Below, piece by piece: positions 18,192 through 27,300 of a stretch of 64,000 bases of DNA. Where the stretch lies: assembly GCF_007954585.1 (NCBI RefSeq), contig NZ_CP042382.1:868001-932000 (forward strand). The letters run 5' to 3'. How positions within the stretch are numbered: the stretch's first letter is position 1; each line of letters begins with the position of its first letter. This stretch comes from Pistricoccus aurantiacus. Its GTDB lineage: Bacteria > Pseudomonadota > Gammaproteobacteria > Pseudomonadales > Halomonadaceae. The notes beneath the pieces are model-generated. The model did not search any database. It saw only the letters and a program-made list of their open reading frames with translations, and was not told the origin of the DNA. A program made the translations under genes and the position numbers.

Positions 18192-19040
18192 ATGCTCGCC
18201 TATCAACACGCCTATCACGCGGGCAACTTTGCCGATGTGCACAAGCATCTGCTGCTGTTCGCCACTATCGACCTTCTGCTGCGCAAGGACTCGGCGATCA
18301 CCTTCGTCGACACCCATGCCGGACGCGGCCTGTATCCGCTGGCGGCGGCCCAGACCCAGAAACTGCAGGAGTATCAGCACGGCATCGCGCCGCTATGGCG
18401 AGCCCGGGAAAGCCTGGCGGAACATCAGCCGCTGCTGCGGGATTGGCTTTCCGCCCTCGACGAGGCGCAGCCCGGCAGGCGGCTCGAGACCTACCCCGGA
18501 TCGCCCTGGTGGCTGGCAAAGCGGCTGCGCGCCCAGGATCGACTGCGCCTGTTCGAACTGCACCCGGCGGAACACGAAGCCCTGGCGCAACAACCTCTCG
18601 CGCCGGGTATCAAGCGCCTGCGAGAAGATGGTCTGCAAGGACTCCAGCGCATGCTGCCGGTCTCGACGCCCCGGCTAGGCGTGCTGATCGATCCCAGCTA
18701 CGAGGTCAAGACGGACTATACGATGGTGGCCGAGACGCTGATCGAGGCGGCCCGCAAGGTGCGCCACGCCGTCCTGCTGATCTGGTACCCGCTGCTTCCG
18801 GCGGGACGTCATCGGCAGTTGCTGCAGCAGTTGAAGGACAGCGGCCTGCGCAAGCTGTGGCGCAGCGAGCTGACGCTTGCCGCGCCGGAGCACTCGAGCC
18901 ACGGCATGTACGGCAGCGGCATGCTGGTGCTCAACCCGCCCTGGGGACTGAGTGAGGACGTGACACGAGCGATGCAGGCGATTGCCCCGCTGCTCGGCGA
19001 AGCGGCCAGCCATCGGGCGGACTGGTGGGTGGGAGAATAA
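18192..19040 (+). CDS. rlmJ: 23S rRNA (adenine2030-N6)-methyltransferase RlmJ
   Basis: 282 residues from MLAYQHAYHAGNFADVHKH, which aligns with the conserved start of RlmJ; an upstream in-frame start at 18171 falls inside the preceding terminator and is rejected. The catalytic motif appears as IDPSYEVKTDY (usually DPPYE) and VLLIWYPLL is also conserved. It methylates N6 of A2030 in 23S rRNA. It has only a weak ribosome-binding site (GGA about 11 bases upstream). Confidence 0.92.
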   Translation: MLAYQHAYHAGNFADVHKHLLLFATIDLLLRKDSAITFVDTHAGRGLYPLAAAQTQKLQEYQHGIAPLWRARESLAEHQPLLRDWLSALDEAQPGRRLETYPGSPWWLAKRLRAQDRLRLFELHPAEHEALAQQPLAPGIKRLREDGLQGLQRMLPVSTPRLGVLIDPSYEVKTDYTMVAETLIEAARKVRHAVLLIWYPLLPAGRHRQLLQQLKDSGLRKLWRSELTLAAPEHSSHGMYGSGMLVLNPPWGLSEDVTRAMQAIAPLLGEAASHRADWWVGE

Positions 19041-19393
19041 GCAATCTTGTGTTTTCACTTCCGATACAGAATCTAACAACCAAAATAAAAACAACAATTT
19101 ATAAAAATATTGGAGCACATGCGGAGTGCAAGAAGCTGCGAAAAAAGTGCAAATATTTGTAATTTTTTTTTAGAACCGGCTCCCGATCACCCAATTCCAA
19201 ACTGGGATAAGTGGGAAACTGGGAACCCTGCATATGCTTCAATTGTAATATCCGGCTGCTGAGGCTGCCTCGTAGCCCCTTCATGTTAGCCTTAGCTATA
19301 GTAACATCCCCCAAAACAGATTCGTTCTCATTTAAACGCCGTTGACGCACAACAGTATTGTGCATAAAATGAATAAAAAGTGATCAGGTAACT
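19041..19393. promoter_or_regulatory. AT-rich gap upstream of higBA with promoter and operator
   Basis: 353 bp of lower GC than the flanks; no supported gene. At its right end a near-consensus promoter, TTGACG (19342-19347) and TAAAAT (19365-19370) with a 17-bp spacer, contains a perfect inverted repeat GCACAA-CAGTA-TTGTGC at 19347-19363 between the two elements. Such a repeat inside the promoter is the expected HigA autorepression operator. The remainder (19041-19340) may be junction DNA brought in with the toxin-antitoxin pair. Confidence 0.7.
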
Positions 19394-19687
19394 ATGGCGG
19401 TTGAGTTCAGGGATGCGTGGCTGGATGCTTTCTATGAGCAAGACCAGAGCCATAAGAAAGTACCCAGCACCATTGAAGGTGCCCTTTTCAGGAAGATTCA
19501 GATTCTCGATGCCGCGACGCAGGAGTCAGACTTAAGGATTCCGCCGGGTAACCGGTTTGAACATTTGCAGGGAAACCTGTGGGGCTGGTGTTCCATCCGG
19601 GTAAACAAACAGTATCGCCTGATCTTTCGCTGGGAAGACAGCACCGCCCTGGATACGTACCTGGACCCGCACGCGTACAAGGGTTAG
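19394..19687 (+). CDS. higB: HigB-type mRNA-interferase toxin (RelE superfamily)
   Basis: 97 residues, the normal length for this toxin. PPGNRFEHLQGNLWGWCSIR followed by NKQYRLIFRWE is the diagnostic core of HigB/RelE-like toxins, with the basic residues needed for ribosome-dependent mRNA cleavage. It is followed after 14 bp by the antitoxin gene; toxin-first order is typical of hig loci. Codon use and local GC are lower than in the neighbours, which suggests horizontal gain. Confidence 0.9.
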   Translation: MAVEFRDAWLDAFYEQDQSHKKVPSTIEGALFRKIQILDAATQESDLRIPPGNRFEHLQGNLWGWCSIRVNKQYRLIFRWEDSTALDTYLDPHAYKG

Positions 19688-19701
19688 TGGAGGTTATAGT
19701 T

Positions 19702-20025
19702 ATGAGAACTACAAAGCGTCGTCCGGTGACCGTGGGCCAAATGCTGGTCACCGAGTTCCTGGAGCCGATGAATATTGAAATCAGTGAGCTGGCTGAAGCC
19801 ATGGGTGTGCACAGAAATACCCTCAGTCGGATTGTTCATGACAAAGGCACCTTGACCGCGCCCATGGCCATCAAGCTGGCAGCGGCTCTGGGAAATACAC
19901 CGGAGTTCTGGCTGAACATTCAGCACGCGGTTGAGTTATGGGATGTTCGTCATCGTGCCTATGAACAAGAAGCCAAGAATGTGAAGCGCGTTAAGCCCCA
20001 CGTCCTGCCTCTGGAGCAAGCCTGA
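19702..20025 (+). CDS. higA: HigA-type antitoxin, XRE-family DNA-binding protein
   Basis: 107 residues from ATG at 19702 (GGAGG upstream). TVGQMLVTEFLEPMNIEISE then LAEAMGVHRNTLSRIVHDKG is an XRE helix-turn-helix, and AMIKLAAALGNTPEFWLN-like wording (here MAIKLAAALGNTPEFWLNIQ) is characteristic of HigA/VapI antitoxins. It should neutralise HigB and repress the promoter at 19342-19370 through the inverted repeat there. Confidence 0.9.
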   Translation: MRTTKRRPVTVGQMLVTEFLEPMNIEISELAEAMGVHRNTLSRIVHDKGTLTAPMAIKLAAALGNTPEFWLNIQHAVELWDVRHRAYEQEAKNVKRVKPHVLPLEQA

Positions 20026-20054
20026 AGAACATCTCGTGACTGCCATGTTTTCCT

Positions 20055-20079
20055 TGCCAGCCGGGGTATCCGGCTGGCA
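20055..20079. other. Strong stem-loop after higBA
   Basis: TGCCAGCCGG (20055-20064) pairs perfectly with CCGGCTGGCA (20070-20079) over a 5-base loop. No T-run follows on either strand. The same arms occur in the gyrB terminator at 30923-30948. It may be a T-less terminator for higBA. Confidence 0.55.
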
Positions 20080-20225
20080 GGCCAGATTCTAGACGCACTG
20101 GCCCCATGGGCGTTCCCCTGACATCGTCCTGTCAGCACCAGACCACATAGAAATAGAAATTATTTCTTTATAAAACAGTAGTTTATTTTTATCTGGCTGG
20201 ATGCTTCTCGATCTTTTTGGCCGTT

Positions 20226-21590
20226 TCACTTCCCGATGCAGAAGCTACCGAAAATCTCGCCCAACAAGTCATCCGCGCTGAATTCCCCGGTGATCTCCCC
20301 CAGGGCCTGCTGGGCGTCGCGGAGGTCTTCCGCGAGGAGTTCTCCGGCGCTGGCGCCTTCGAGCTGGGCGGCGCCGTTTTCCAGCGCCTGAGCGGCGCGA
20401 TCCAGGGCGTCCAGATGGCGCCGTCGAGCGGAAAAGCGCCCTTCCGTGGTGGCGCTGAAGCCCATTACCGCTTTGAGGTGTTCCTTCAGGTTATCCACAC
20501 CCTCCCCGGTCTTGGCGGAAAGCCTGATCACCGGCGTGGCCGTGGATAAATCGATGCCCGGCGCTTCATGGCTGGTATCGATCTTGTTGCGTACCAGGGT
20601 CAGGCGGGAAGGATCGGGGAGCCGCGCGACGAATTCCGGCCAGATATGCATGGGATCCGTGGCGTCGCTGGCGGCAGCGTCCATCAGCAACAATACCCGG
20701 TCCGCTTTCTCGATTTCCGCCCAGGCCCGGGCGACGCCGATCCGTTCCACCGCGTCCGGGGTATCTCGCAGGCCGGCGGTATCGATCACGTGCAGCGGCA
20801 TGCCGTCCAGGTGGATATGCTCTCGCAGCACGTCCCGGGTAGTGCCGGCGACATCCGTGACAATGGCGGTATCCTGTTCGGTAAGCGCGTTGAGCAGGCT
20901 CGACTTGCCCGCGTTGGGACGTCCGGCGATCACCACGCTCATGCCCTCGCGCATCAGCGCACCCTGAGCAGCGCTGATACGGACCTCGGCGAGAGTGTGG
21001 CGAATGGTGGCGAGCCGCTCCGACACCTTGCCGTCGGCGAGAAAATCGATCTCCTCTTCAGGAAAGTCGATGGCCGCCTCCACGTAGACCCGCAGTTCGA
21101 TCAGCCGTTCGACCAGGTCTTGTACCCGCCGGGAGAACTCCCCTTGCAAGGAATGCAGGGCGTTTTCCGCCGCGGCTCTGGAACTGGCGTCGATCAGATC
21201 GGCGATAGCTTCTGCCTGGGCCAGGTCAAGCTTGTCATTGAGGAAGGCGCGTTCTGAAAACTCGCCGGGACGGGCCAGACGCGCGCCCAGCTGCACGCAG
21301 CGTTCCAGCAGCAGGTCCATGATGACCGGGCCGCCGTGACCCTGAAGCTCCAGCACGTCTTCCCCGGTGAAAGAATGCGGCGCCGGAAAATACAGGGCAA
21401 TGCCCTCATCGATCGTGTCAGAGTCACTATGGAAAGGGGTATACAGCGCCTGACGTGGCTTGGGCAACATGCCCAGCACGCGAGTGGCGATATCCGCGCA
21501 GCCCGGTCCGGAGACGCGAACGATGCCCACGCCGCCGCGGCCCGGCGGGGTGGCGATGGCAGCGATGGTATCTTGAGTGTATAGACTCAT
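20226..21590 (-). CDS. mnmE: tRNA uridine-5-carboxymethylaminomethyl modification GTPase MnmE (TrmE)
   Basis: 454 residues, the usual length. The N-terminal folate-binding domain is followed by the GTPase: G1 GRPNAGKSS (223-231), the TTRD switch (250-253) and G3 DTAGLR (270-275). The C-terminal FCIGK carries the conserved catalytic-region cysteine. It works with MnmG on tRNA wobble uridines. It follows yidC on the minus strand; a GC-rich hairpin lies between them at 21612-21631. Confidence 0.97.
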   Translation of the reverse strand: MSLYTQDTIAAIATPPGRGGVGIVRVSGPGCADIATRVLGMLPKPRQALYTPFHSDSDTIDEGIALYFPAPHSFTGEDVLELQGHGGPVIMDLLLERCVQLGARLARPGEFSERAFLNDKLDLAQAEAIADLIDASSRAAAENALHSLQGEFSRRVQDLVERLIELRVYVEAAIDFPEEEIDFLADGKVSERLATIRHTLAEVRISAAQGALMREGMSVVIAGRPNAGKSSLLNALTEQDTAIVTDVAGTTRDVLREHIHLDGMPLHVIDTAGLRDTPDAVERIGVARAWAEIEKADRVLLLMDAAASDATDPMHIWPEFVARLPDPSRLTLVRNKIDTSHEAPGIDLSTATPVIRLSAKTGEGVDNLKEHLKAVMGFSATTEGRFSARRRHLDALDRAAQALENGAAQLEGASAGELLAEDLRDAQQALGEITGEFSADDLLGEIFGSFCIGK

Positions 21591-21680
21591 GGTGCCTCCA
21601 GGAAACGCCGAACCCTCGCCTGGGCGAGGGTCCGAGTCCTATCTTCGATGGGTCCGATACAACGGAATCATAACGGCCAG

Positions 21681-23384
21681 CTAGCGGGTTTTCATGCCCT
21701 TGCCGACACTGGGATCTTTCTCGATATGTCGAGTGATGACCCATTGCTGAAGAATCGAGATGGTGTTGTTGACGATCCAGTAGATCACCAGGCCTGCCGG
21801 GAACCACAGGAAGAAGAAGGTGAAGATGATCGGCAGCATCTTCATGATCTTGGCCTGGGTCGGGTCCGGGGGCGTCGGGTTGAGCAACTGCTGCACGAAC
21901 ATCGAGATGCCCATCAGGATCGGCAGAATGAAATAAGGATCCTTCATCGACAGATCGTCGATCCACAGGATGAAGGGCGCGTGGCGCAGTTCCACGGATT
22001 CCAGCAGCATCCAGTAAAGCGCGATGAATACCGGCATCTGGATCAGAATCGGCAGACAGCCCCCCAGAGGATTGATCTTCTCCTTCTGGTAGAACTTCAT
22101 CATCTCCTGGGACATCTTCTGACGATCGTCGCCGTACTGTTCCTTGAGCCGCTGCATTTCCGGGCCGAGCTTGCGCATGCGCGCCATGGACTTGTAGGCC
22201 TTGGCGGAAAGCGGGAAGAGCACCAGCTTGACCACGATGGTCAGTACCACGATGGACCAGCCCCAGTTGCCGATCAGGTCATGGATCTTGTCCAGCAGCC
22301 AGAACAGGGGGTTGGCCAAGAACCACAGCCAGCCGAAATCGACGGTCAACTCCAGATAGGGCGCGACGGCCTCGAGCTGCTCCTGTACCTTGGGACCCAG
22401 GTACAGGGTAGCGGTCAGAGTGGCATCGCTGTCGGCATCCACGCGCTGTATCGGGCCGGCGAAAGCGACCACGTTGCGGCCACGGCTGTCCGTGGTGGCA
22501 TAGTAGAGATTCTGCTGATTCTGGGAGGGTGCCCAGGCGGACGTGAAATAGTGCTGAATGATGGCCACCCAGCCGCCTTCCACGTCTCGATTGTTGAACT
22601 TGCCTTCCTGAATGTCGTCGAATTTGATCTTTTCGTAATGATCCTCCGGTGAGGAGAAGGCCGCGCCCAGATAAGAGCGCATGCCAAGCCCTGAACCGGT
22701 GCTGGGATCGGGGCTGTTATCGCGGGCCAGCTGGCCGACAAAGCGCGCCGTGACCGGCTGGTTGCCTTGATTGGCGAGCAGATACTTCACCTCGACCGCA
22801 TAGCTGTCGCGCTCAAAGAGGAAGCGCTTGATGATATCGACGCCGTTGACGGTCGCCTTCAGATCCACGCTGAGGCTATCTTCGCCCTTGTTCAGCCGGT
22901 AGCGGGTCTTTTCCGGCGTGAAAGCGATACGCCCCTCGTGCCCTTCAAGCTGCAGGCCGGATTTTGCCACGTAGCTGCGAGCCTGATTATTGGAAAGCAG
23001 TACGAAAGGATGTTCCGAGTCGTTGCTCATCTGGTGCTGAGGAAGCGCCGCGTAGACGACATCGCCCCCCCGGGGATCGATACGCAGATCCAGCACGTCG
23101 GTATTGACGGCGATCAGGTTGCGACCTTGCGAGTCCGCCGCTTCGCTGGCCAGGGCATCTCCGCCTGGGGCGGTCGCATTTCCCGCATTGCCGGGAACCG
23201 ACAGGCCGGTCTCGTCGTCTGGAGCACCGCTGGACCTGGAGCCATTTTGATCAGCCGAGTCGCGAACGATGGAAGGCGCGTCCGGTTCAGGCGGGGCCTG
23301 ACCATAATCCTGATTCCACTGGACAACCAGCAGGTAGGCAAGTACCGCCAGCGGGATCAGTAGGAGGAGTCGTTTAACATCCAT
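21681..23384 (-). CDS. yidC: Membrane protein insertase YidC
   Basis: 567 residues: an N-terminal membrane anchor (LLLLIPLAVLAYLLVVQW), a large periplasmic domain (about 60-350), then the insertase core with five helices, including WGWSIVVLTIVVKLVLFPLS and NPLGGCLPILIQMPVFIALY. YidC inserts inner-membrane proteins alone or with SecYEG. In most relatives yidD lies between rnpA and yidC; here the 113-bp gap has no room for it and instead holds a hairpin at 23455-23473. Confidence 0.97.
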   Translation of the reverse strand: MDVKRLLLLIPLAVLAYLLVVQWNQDYGQAPPEPDAPSIVRDSADQNGSRSSGAPDDETGLSVPGNAGNATAPGGDALASEAADSQGRNLIAVNTDVLDLRIDPRGGDVVYAALPQHQMSNDSEHPFVLLSNNQARSYVAKSGLQLEGHEGRIAFTPEKTRYRLNKGEDSLSVDLKATVNGVDIIKRFLFERDSYAVEVKYLLANQGNQPVTARFVGQLARDNSPDPSTGSGLGMRSYLGAAFSSPEDHYEKIKFDDIQEGKFNNRDVEGGWVAIIQHYFTSAWAPSQNQQNLYYATTDSRGRNVVAFAGPIQRVDADSDATLTATLYLGPKVQEQLEAVAPYLELTVDFGWLWFLANPLFWLLDKIHDLIGNWGWSIVVLTIVVKLVLFPLSAKAYKSMARMRKLGPEMQRLKEQYGDDRQKMSQEMMKFYQKEKINPLGGCLPILIQMPVFIALYWMLLESVELRHAPFILWIDDLSMKDPYFILPILMGISMFVQQLLNPTPPDPTQAKIMKMLPIIFTFFFLWFPAGLVIYWIVNNTISILQQWVITRHIEKDPSVGKGMKTR

Positions 23385-23497
23385 GGAAATCCTGCCCGTT
23401 AAAGGGGTGAGCTGACTGACAGCAATATGGATTGTGGCTGCGAATACACGCGAAAGCCTGCCGGGGGCAGGCTAACGGGATCGCTTTGGCAGTTCGA

Positions 23498-23875
23498 TCA
23501 AGACGTACTTGCCAGCCGTTTCTGGCTATGACGCCTCAAGCGTTGCCACATGCTCTGTAACTGACGATGCAGCGTTGCATTATCCAACTCCGTGACACCG
23601 CGCTTGGCCAGCACCACGATATCAACGCTCGGCAAGCACCGCTGCCGCAAGCGGATGGACTCGCGCACCAGACGCTTCAATCGGTTGCGGTCCACGGCGC
23701 GGCGCGCATGCTTCTTGCTGAATACGAGGCCGACCCGGGGATGGCCCAATTCGTTGCTGATCGCAAGAGCCATCAGCCCTTCGCCATGTACCTTGAATTC
23801 CGCCCTATCGAAGACCCGACGATAGTCTCTGGCATTCAATAGCCGCAGCGACGAAGGAAATCCCTGGTCGGACAC
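23498..23875 (-). CDS. rnpA: Ribonuclease P protein component RnpA
   Basis: 125 residues from a GTG start. GLVFSKKHARRAVDRNRLKR and LVRESIR contain the RNR motif that contacts the RNase P RNA. The protein assists maturation of tRNA 5' ends. It begins 13 bp after rpmH, the conserved pairing. Confidence 0.95.
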   Translation of the reverse strand: MSDQGFPSSLRLLNARDYRRVFDRAEFKVHGEGLMALAISNELGHPRVGLVFSKKHARRAVDRNRLKRLVRESIRLRQRCLPSVDIVVLAKRGVTELDNATLHRQLQSMWQRLRRHSQKRLASTS

Positions 23876-23888
23876 GCGCGATCCGCAA

Positions 23889-24023
23889 TCAAGCGCTCAG
23901 GCGCTTACGACCCTTGGCACGACGACGCGCCAGAACGGCACGGCCATTCTTGGTGGCCATGCGGGCACGGAATCCGTGCACACGCTTGCGCTTGATAACG
24001 CTAGGCTGAAAAGTGCGTTTCAT
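23889..24023 (-). CDS. rpmH: 50S ribosomal protein L34
   Basis: 44 codons on the minus strand starting [18 protein letters not shown] and ending [12 protein letters not shown], essentially the textbook L34. The gene is short but unmistakable. It is first gene of rpmH-rnpA-yidC-mnmE and diverges from dnaA. Confidence 0.98.
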   Translation of the reverse strand: MKRTFQPSVIKRKRVHGFRARMATKNGRAVLARRRAKGRKRLSA

Positions 24024-24637
24024 GACGATTAATTCCCAAATAGTTGATTAGGCTTGATAAAGCTGGAAGAGACGGTCGGATATTTTACCCCGCCTTCCGC
24101 ATGGCAGTCGGCAAAATCCGAAAGGTATTCGATTCAAGACCGGAAATTCTAGTGAATTCCTATCTCGGGTGCAATTTTTCTCGCGTCTATTTGCTCAAGG
24201 ATTGATCGAAACTGCCGGTCCAGCCAACAACGCCAGGTATTCAATTTGCTTGCTAATATATGGTTTTTACCTGGCTGCCACTTGTACTGACATTATCTAT
24301 CCTTTGCACGATGAGGTCAGGATAGCCAAACCTGCTGTTATCAATACTGGGGATAGTTTCTGTTGATAAATAGGTTAACTATTTAATAATCAATAGCATA
24401 CACAAAACAAAAAACTGTTGAAAAGCCGTGAAAAAAGCTTGATAGCCGTCGTTAACTGGTACGTTTATGAGACTGATGCAGGGTTCAAGCCGTAAGTGTT
24501 TACGAGAGTCGAACCGTAGGCTTTCTGTCACTGGAAACAAGTTTTCCACAGCCGACAAGCTCAGATACCGCGTGTGGATAACCTGGGCTCGCAGCGATAC
24601 ACTAGGCAGCCATTTTTTATTTCAGGTGGAGCCTGCG
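24024..24637. promoter_or_regulatory. rpmH-dnaA divergent control region with DnaA boxes
   Basis: A 614-bp gap, AT-rich especially at 24361-24440. A perfect DnaA box (TGTGGATAA) is at 24573-24581; one-mismatch boxes are at 24361-24369 and 24542-24550. The boxes close to dnaA suggest autoregulation. In pseudomonads this gap is the origin, so a second origin or bipartite origin cannot be excluded, but the mnmG-side gap has more boxes. I see no gene here. Confidence 0.6.
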
Positions 24638-26107
24638 TTGACCGTCGCTCTTTGGAAGCAATGTCTGGACTATCTACAGGACGAGCTGAACTCCCAGCAG
24701 TTCAATACCTGGATCCGTCCGCTACAGGCAGAACAGGGTGAATCTAACGAACTCTGCCTGCTGGCGCCCAATCGCTTCGTGCGGGACTGGGTGAGCGATA
24801 AGTACGTAAAAAGAATCAACGAGTTGCTTCGCGATCTCGCGCCGGCGAAACCGCCCAAGCTGGTATTGTCCGTAGGCAGTCGGCGGGTCGCCCCGGCACC
24901 CTCGCCTCGGGACCTGGGTAACCCGGTATCCGCCAATCCCAAGCGCGCCAAGGCGCCAGTCGCTCCGGGCATCATCGGTTCTCGGGGTGAGCGCGCCGAG
25001 GACCAGGCAAGCGCGTCACAAAGTGACGATAGCGCACGGCGAGGAAGCAACGAGCGTCAGGTGCAGGTCGAGGGTAGCCTCAAGCATCAGAGCGGGCTGA
25101 ACCCCAACTTCACCTTCGAGACCTTCGTGGAAGGCAAATCCAACCAGCTGGCCCGAGCGGCGTCTCGGCAGGTCTCGGAGAATCCTGGCGGCGCCTACAA
25201 TCCACTTTTTCTCTACGGTGGCGTCGGTCTAGGCAAGACCCACCTGATGCATGCGGTGGGAAATCAGTTGGCCATCCGCCGAGAAAACGCCACCGTGGTC
25301 TATCTGCACTCCGAGCGCTTCGTGGCGGACATGGTCAAGGCGCTGCAGCTCAACGCGATCAACGACTTCAAGCGCTTTTATCGCAGCGTGGATGCCCTGT
25401 TGATCGACGATATCCAGTTCTTTGCCGGCAAGGAGCGCTCTCAGGAAGAGTTCTTCCATACCTTCAACGCGCTGCTGGAAGGCGGCCAGCAGATGATCCT
25501 GACATCGGATCGATACCCCAAGGAAATCAATGGAGTAGAAGAACGGCTCAAGTCGCGCTTCGGCTGGGGTCTGACGGTTGCCATCGAGCCACCGGAGCTG
25601 GAGACCCGGGTGGCGATCCTGATGAAGAAGGCGGATCAGGCCAAGGTGGATCTGCCTCACGATGCGGCTTTCTTCATCGCGCAAAAGATCCGCTCCAACG
25701 TGCGTGAACTGGAAGGCGCGCTGAAGAAGGTCATCGCGGATTCTCACTTCATGGGCAAGCCCATCACCCAGGATTTCATCCGCGAATCCCTCAAGGATCT
25801 TCTCGCGCTGCAAGACAAGCAGGTGGGCGTCGACAATATTCAGCGCACCGTGGCGGAATACTACAAGATCAAGCTGACGGATCTGCTTTCCAAACGTCGT
25901 TCCCGCTCCGTGGCGCGTCCCCGCCAGGTAGCCATGGCCCTGGCCAAGGAATTGACCAACCACAGCCTGCCGGAGATAGGCGATGCCTTCGGTGGGCGCG
26001 ACCATACGACAGTGCTGCATGCCTGCCGTAAGGTTCAGGCGCTGAAGGAAGAAAGTGCTGATATCCGCGAGGACTACAAGAATCTGCTGCGTCTGTTGAC
26101 CAGTTGA
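24638..26107 (+). CDS. dnaA: Chromosomal replication initiator protein DnaA
   Basis: 489 residues from a TTG at 24638, chosen because GGTGGA lies 7 bases upstream and the protein then begins [20 protein letters not shown], matching the DnaA N-terminus. Domains: I (1-90), a charged variable linker II, AAA+ III with Walker [10 protein letters not shown] (near 194) and Walker [10 protein letters not shown] (near 253), and DNA-binding IV with the signature [14 protein letters not shown]. It binds DnaA boxes and opens the origin. dnaN follows after 74 bp. Confidence 0.97.
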   Translation: MTVALWKQCLDYLQDELNSQQFNTWIRPLQAEQGESNELCLLAPNRFVRDWVSDKYVKRINELLRDLAPAKPPKLVLSVGSRRVAPAPSPRDLGNPVSANPKRAKAPVAPGIIGSRGERAEDQASASQSDDSARRGSNERQVQVEGSLKHQSGLNPNFTFETFVEGKSNQLARAASRQVSENPGGAYNPLFLYGGVGLGKTHLMHAVGNQLAIRRENATVVYLHSERFVADMVKALQLNAINDFKRFYRSVDALLIDDIQFFAGKERSQEEFFHTFNALLEGGQQMILTSDRYPKEINGVEERLKSRFGWGLTVAIEPPELETRVAILMKKADQAKVDLPHDAAFFIAQKIRSNVRELEGALKKVIADSHFMGKPITQDFIRESLKDLLALQDKQVGVDNIQRTVAEYYKIKLTDLLSKRRSRSVARPRQVAMALAKELTNHSLPEIGDAFGGRDHTTVLHACRKVQALKEESADIREDYKNLLRLLTS

Positions 26108-26181
26108 ACGCCATTTCTGCTGGCTTATCCGTATTCTAGTACCAATTTTCTTATGACCTCCATTCAGCAAGAGCCGAATCC

Positions 26182-27285
26182 ATGAAATTTTCCATTTCTC
26201 GTGAAGCCCTGTTGCGTCCCTTGACTTTGGTTGCTGGGGTGGTCGAGCGCCGTCAGACCCTGCCGGTGCTGGCCAATGTGCTGATAGACGTTCAAGAAGA
26301 GCAGGTCGCCTTGACCGGCACCGATCTAGAAGTCGAATTAGTCGGACGCACGTCTTCTGCAAGCGTCGAGCAGATCGGCGCCACGACGGTACCGGCGCGC
26401 AAGCTGATGGATATCTGCAAGTCCCTGCCGGAACAGGCGGAAATCCAGCTGGCGCTGGAGGAAGGCCGTGCCGTACTGCGCAGTGGACGCTCGCGTTTCA
26501 CGCTTTCGACCTTGCCCGCGACGGAATTCCCCAATATCGAGGAAAGCGCCGGCAATACGGAGGTGAGCCTGCCTCGCGGAACACTCAAGCGGCTGATCGA
26601 TTCCACCGCTTTCGCCATGGCTCAACAGGACGTGCGTTATTACCTGAACGGCATGCTGCTTGAACTGCGCTCGAACCTTGTGCGCACGGTAGCGACGGAT
26701 GGGCATCGCCTGGCGGTATGTTCCGGCCCGGCGGACATCGAGCTGGAGCCGGCGCAGAAGCTGATCGTGCCGCGCAAGGGCATTCTGGAGCTGGTTCGTC
26801 TGCTGGACGATAGCGACGAGCCGGTGACCCTGTCCCTGGGCGCCAATCATCTGCGTGCCCACACCGGCAGCTTCACCTTTACCTCCAAGCTGGTAGATGG
26901 CAAGTTTCCGGACTACGAGCGGGTGATACCCCGGGGTGGCGACAAGGTGTTCATCGCCGAACGCACTCAACTGCGTCAGGTGCTGTCGCGTACCTCGATT
27001 CTGTCCAACGAAAAGTATCGTGGCGTGCGCCTGCTGCTCGAAGAAGGCAACCTTCGCGTCATGGCCAACAACCCGGAGCAGGAAGAAGCCGAAGAAAACG
27101 TTGCCGTGGAATACAGCGGCGCCAATCTGGAAATCGGCTTCAATGTGGGCTATCTGATCGATGCGCTGGGCGTGCTCGGGGAAGACAAGGTACAGGTGAC
27201 ACTGGCCGACCCCAACAGCAGCGCTCTCATGGAAGAGCCCGGCGGCGGCGATGCCATGTACGTGATCATGCCAATGCGGCTTTGA
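26182..27285 (+). CDS. dnaN: DNA polymerase III beta sliding clamp DnaN
   Basis: 367 residues with the three-fold clamp architecture. The start MKFSISREALLRPLTLVAGV, the central YYLNGMLLE and the C-terminal YVIMPMRL are conserved clamp signatures; the last residues form the protein-binding pocket. It tethers polymerases to DNA. It lies between dnaA and recF in the standard order. Confidence 0.97.
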   Translation: MKFSISREALLRPLTLVAGVVERRQTLPVLANVLIDVQEEQVALTGTDLEVELVGRTSSASVEQIGATTVPARKLMDICKSLPEQAEIQLALEEGRAVLRSGRSRFTLSTLPATEFPNIEESAGNTEVSLPRGTLKRLIDSTAFAMAQQDVRYYLNGMLLELRSNLVRTVATDGHRLAVCSGPADIELEPAQKLIVPRKGILELVRLLDDSDEPVTLSLGANHLRAHTGSFTFTSKLVDGKFPDYERVIPRGGDKVFIAERTQLRQVLSRTSILSNEKYRGVRLLLEEGNLRVMANNPEQEEAEENVAVEYSGANLEIGFNVGYLIDALGVLGEDKVQVTLADPNSSALMEEPGGGDAMYVIMPMRL

Positions 27286-27300
27286 CGCTAGCTTCTCCTT

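Noticed and set aside
19099-19365. 88-codon minus-strand frame upstream of higB
   Set aside because: Overlaps the higBA promoter/operator, no homologous features.
25229-26362. 377-codon minus-strand open frame antisense to dnaA and dnaN
   Set aside because: Spans two certain genes and their intergenic region; low-complexity shadow.
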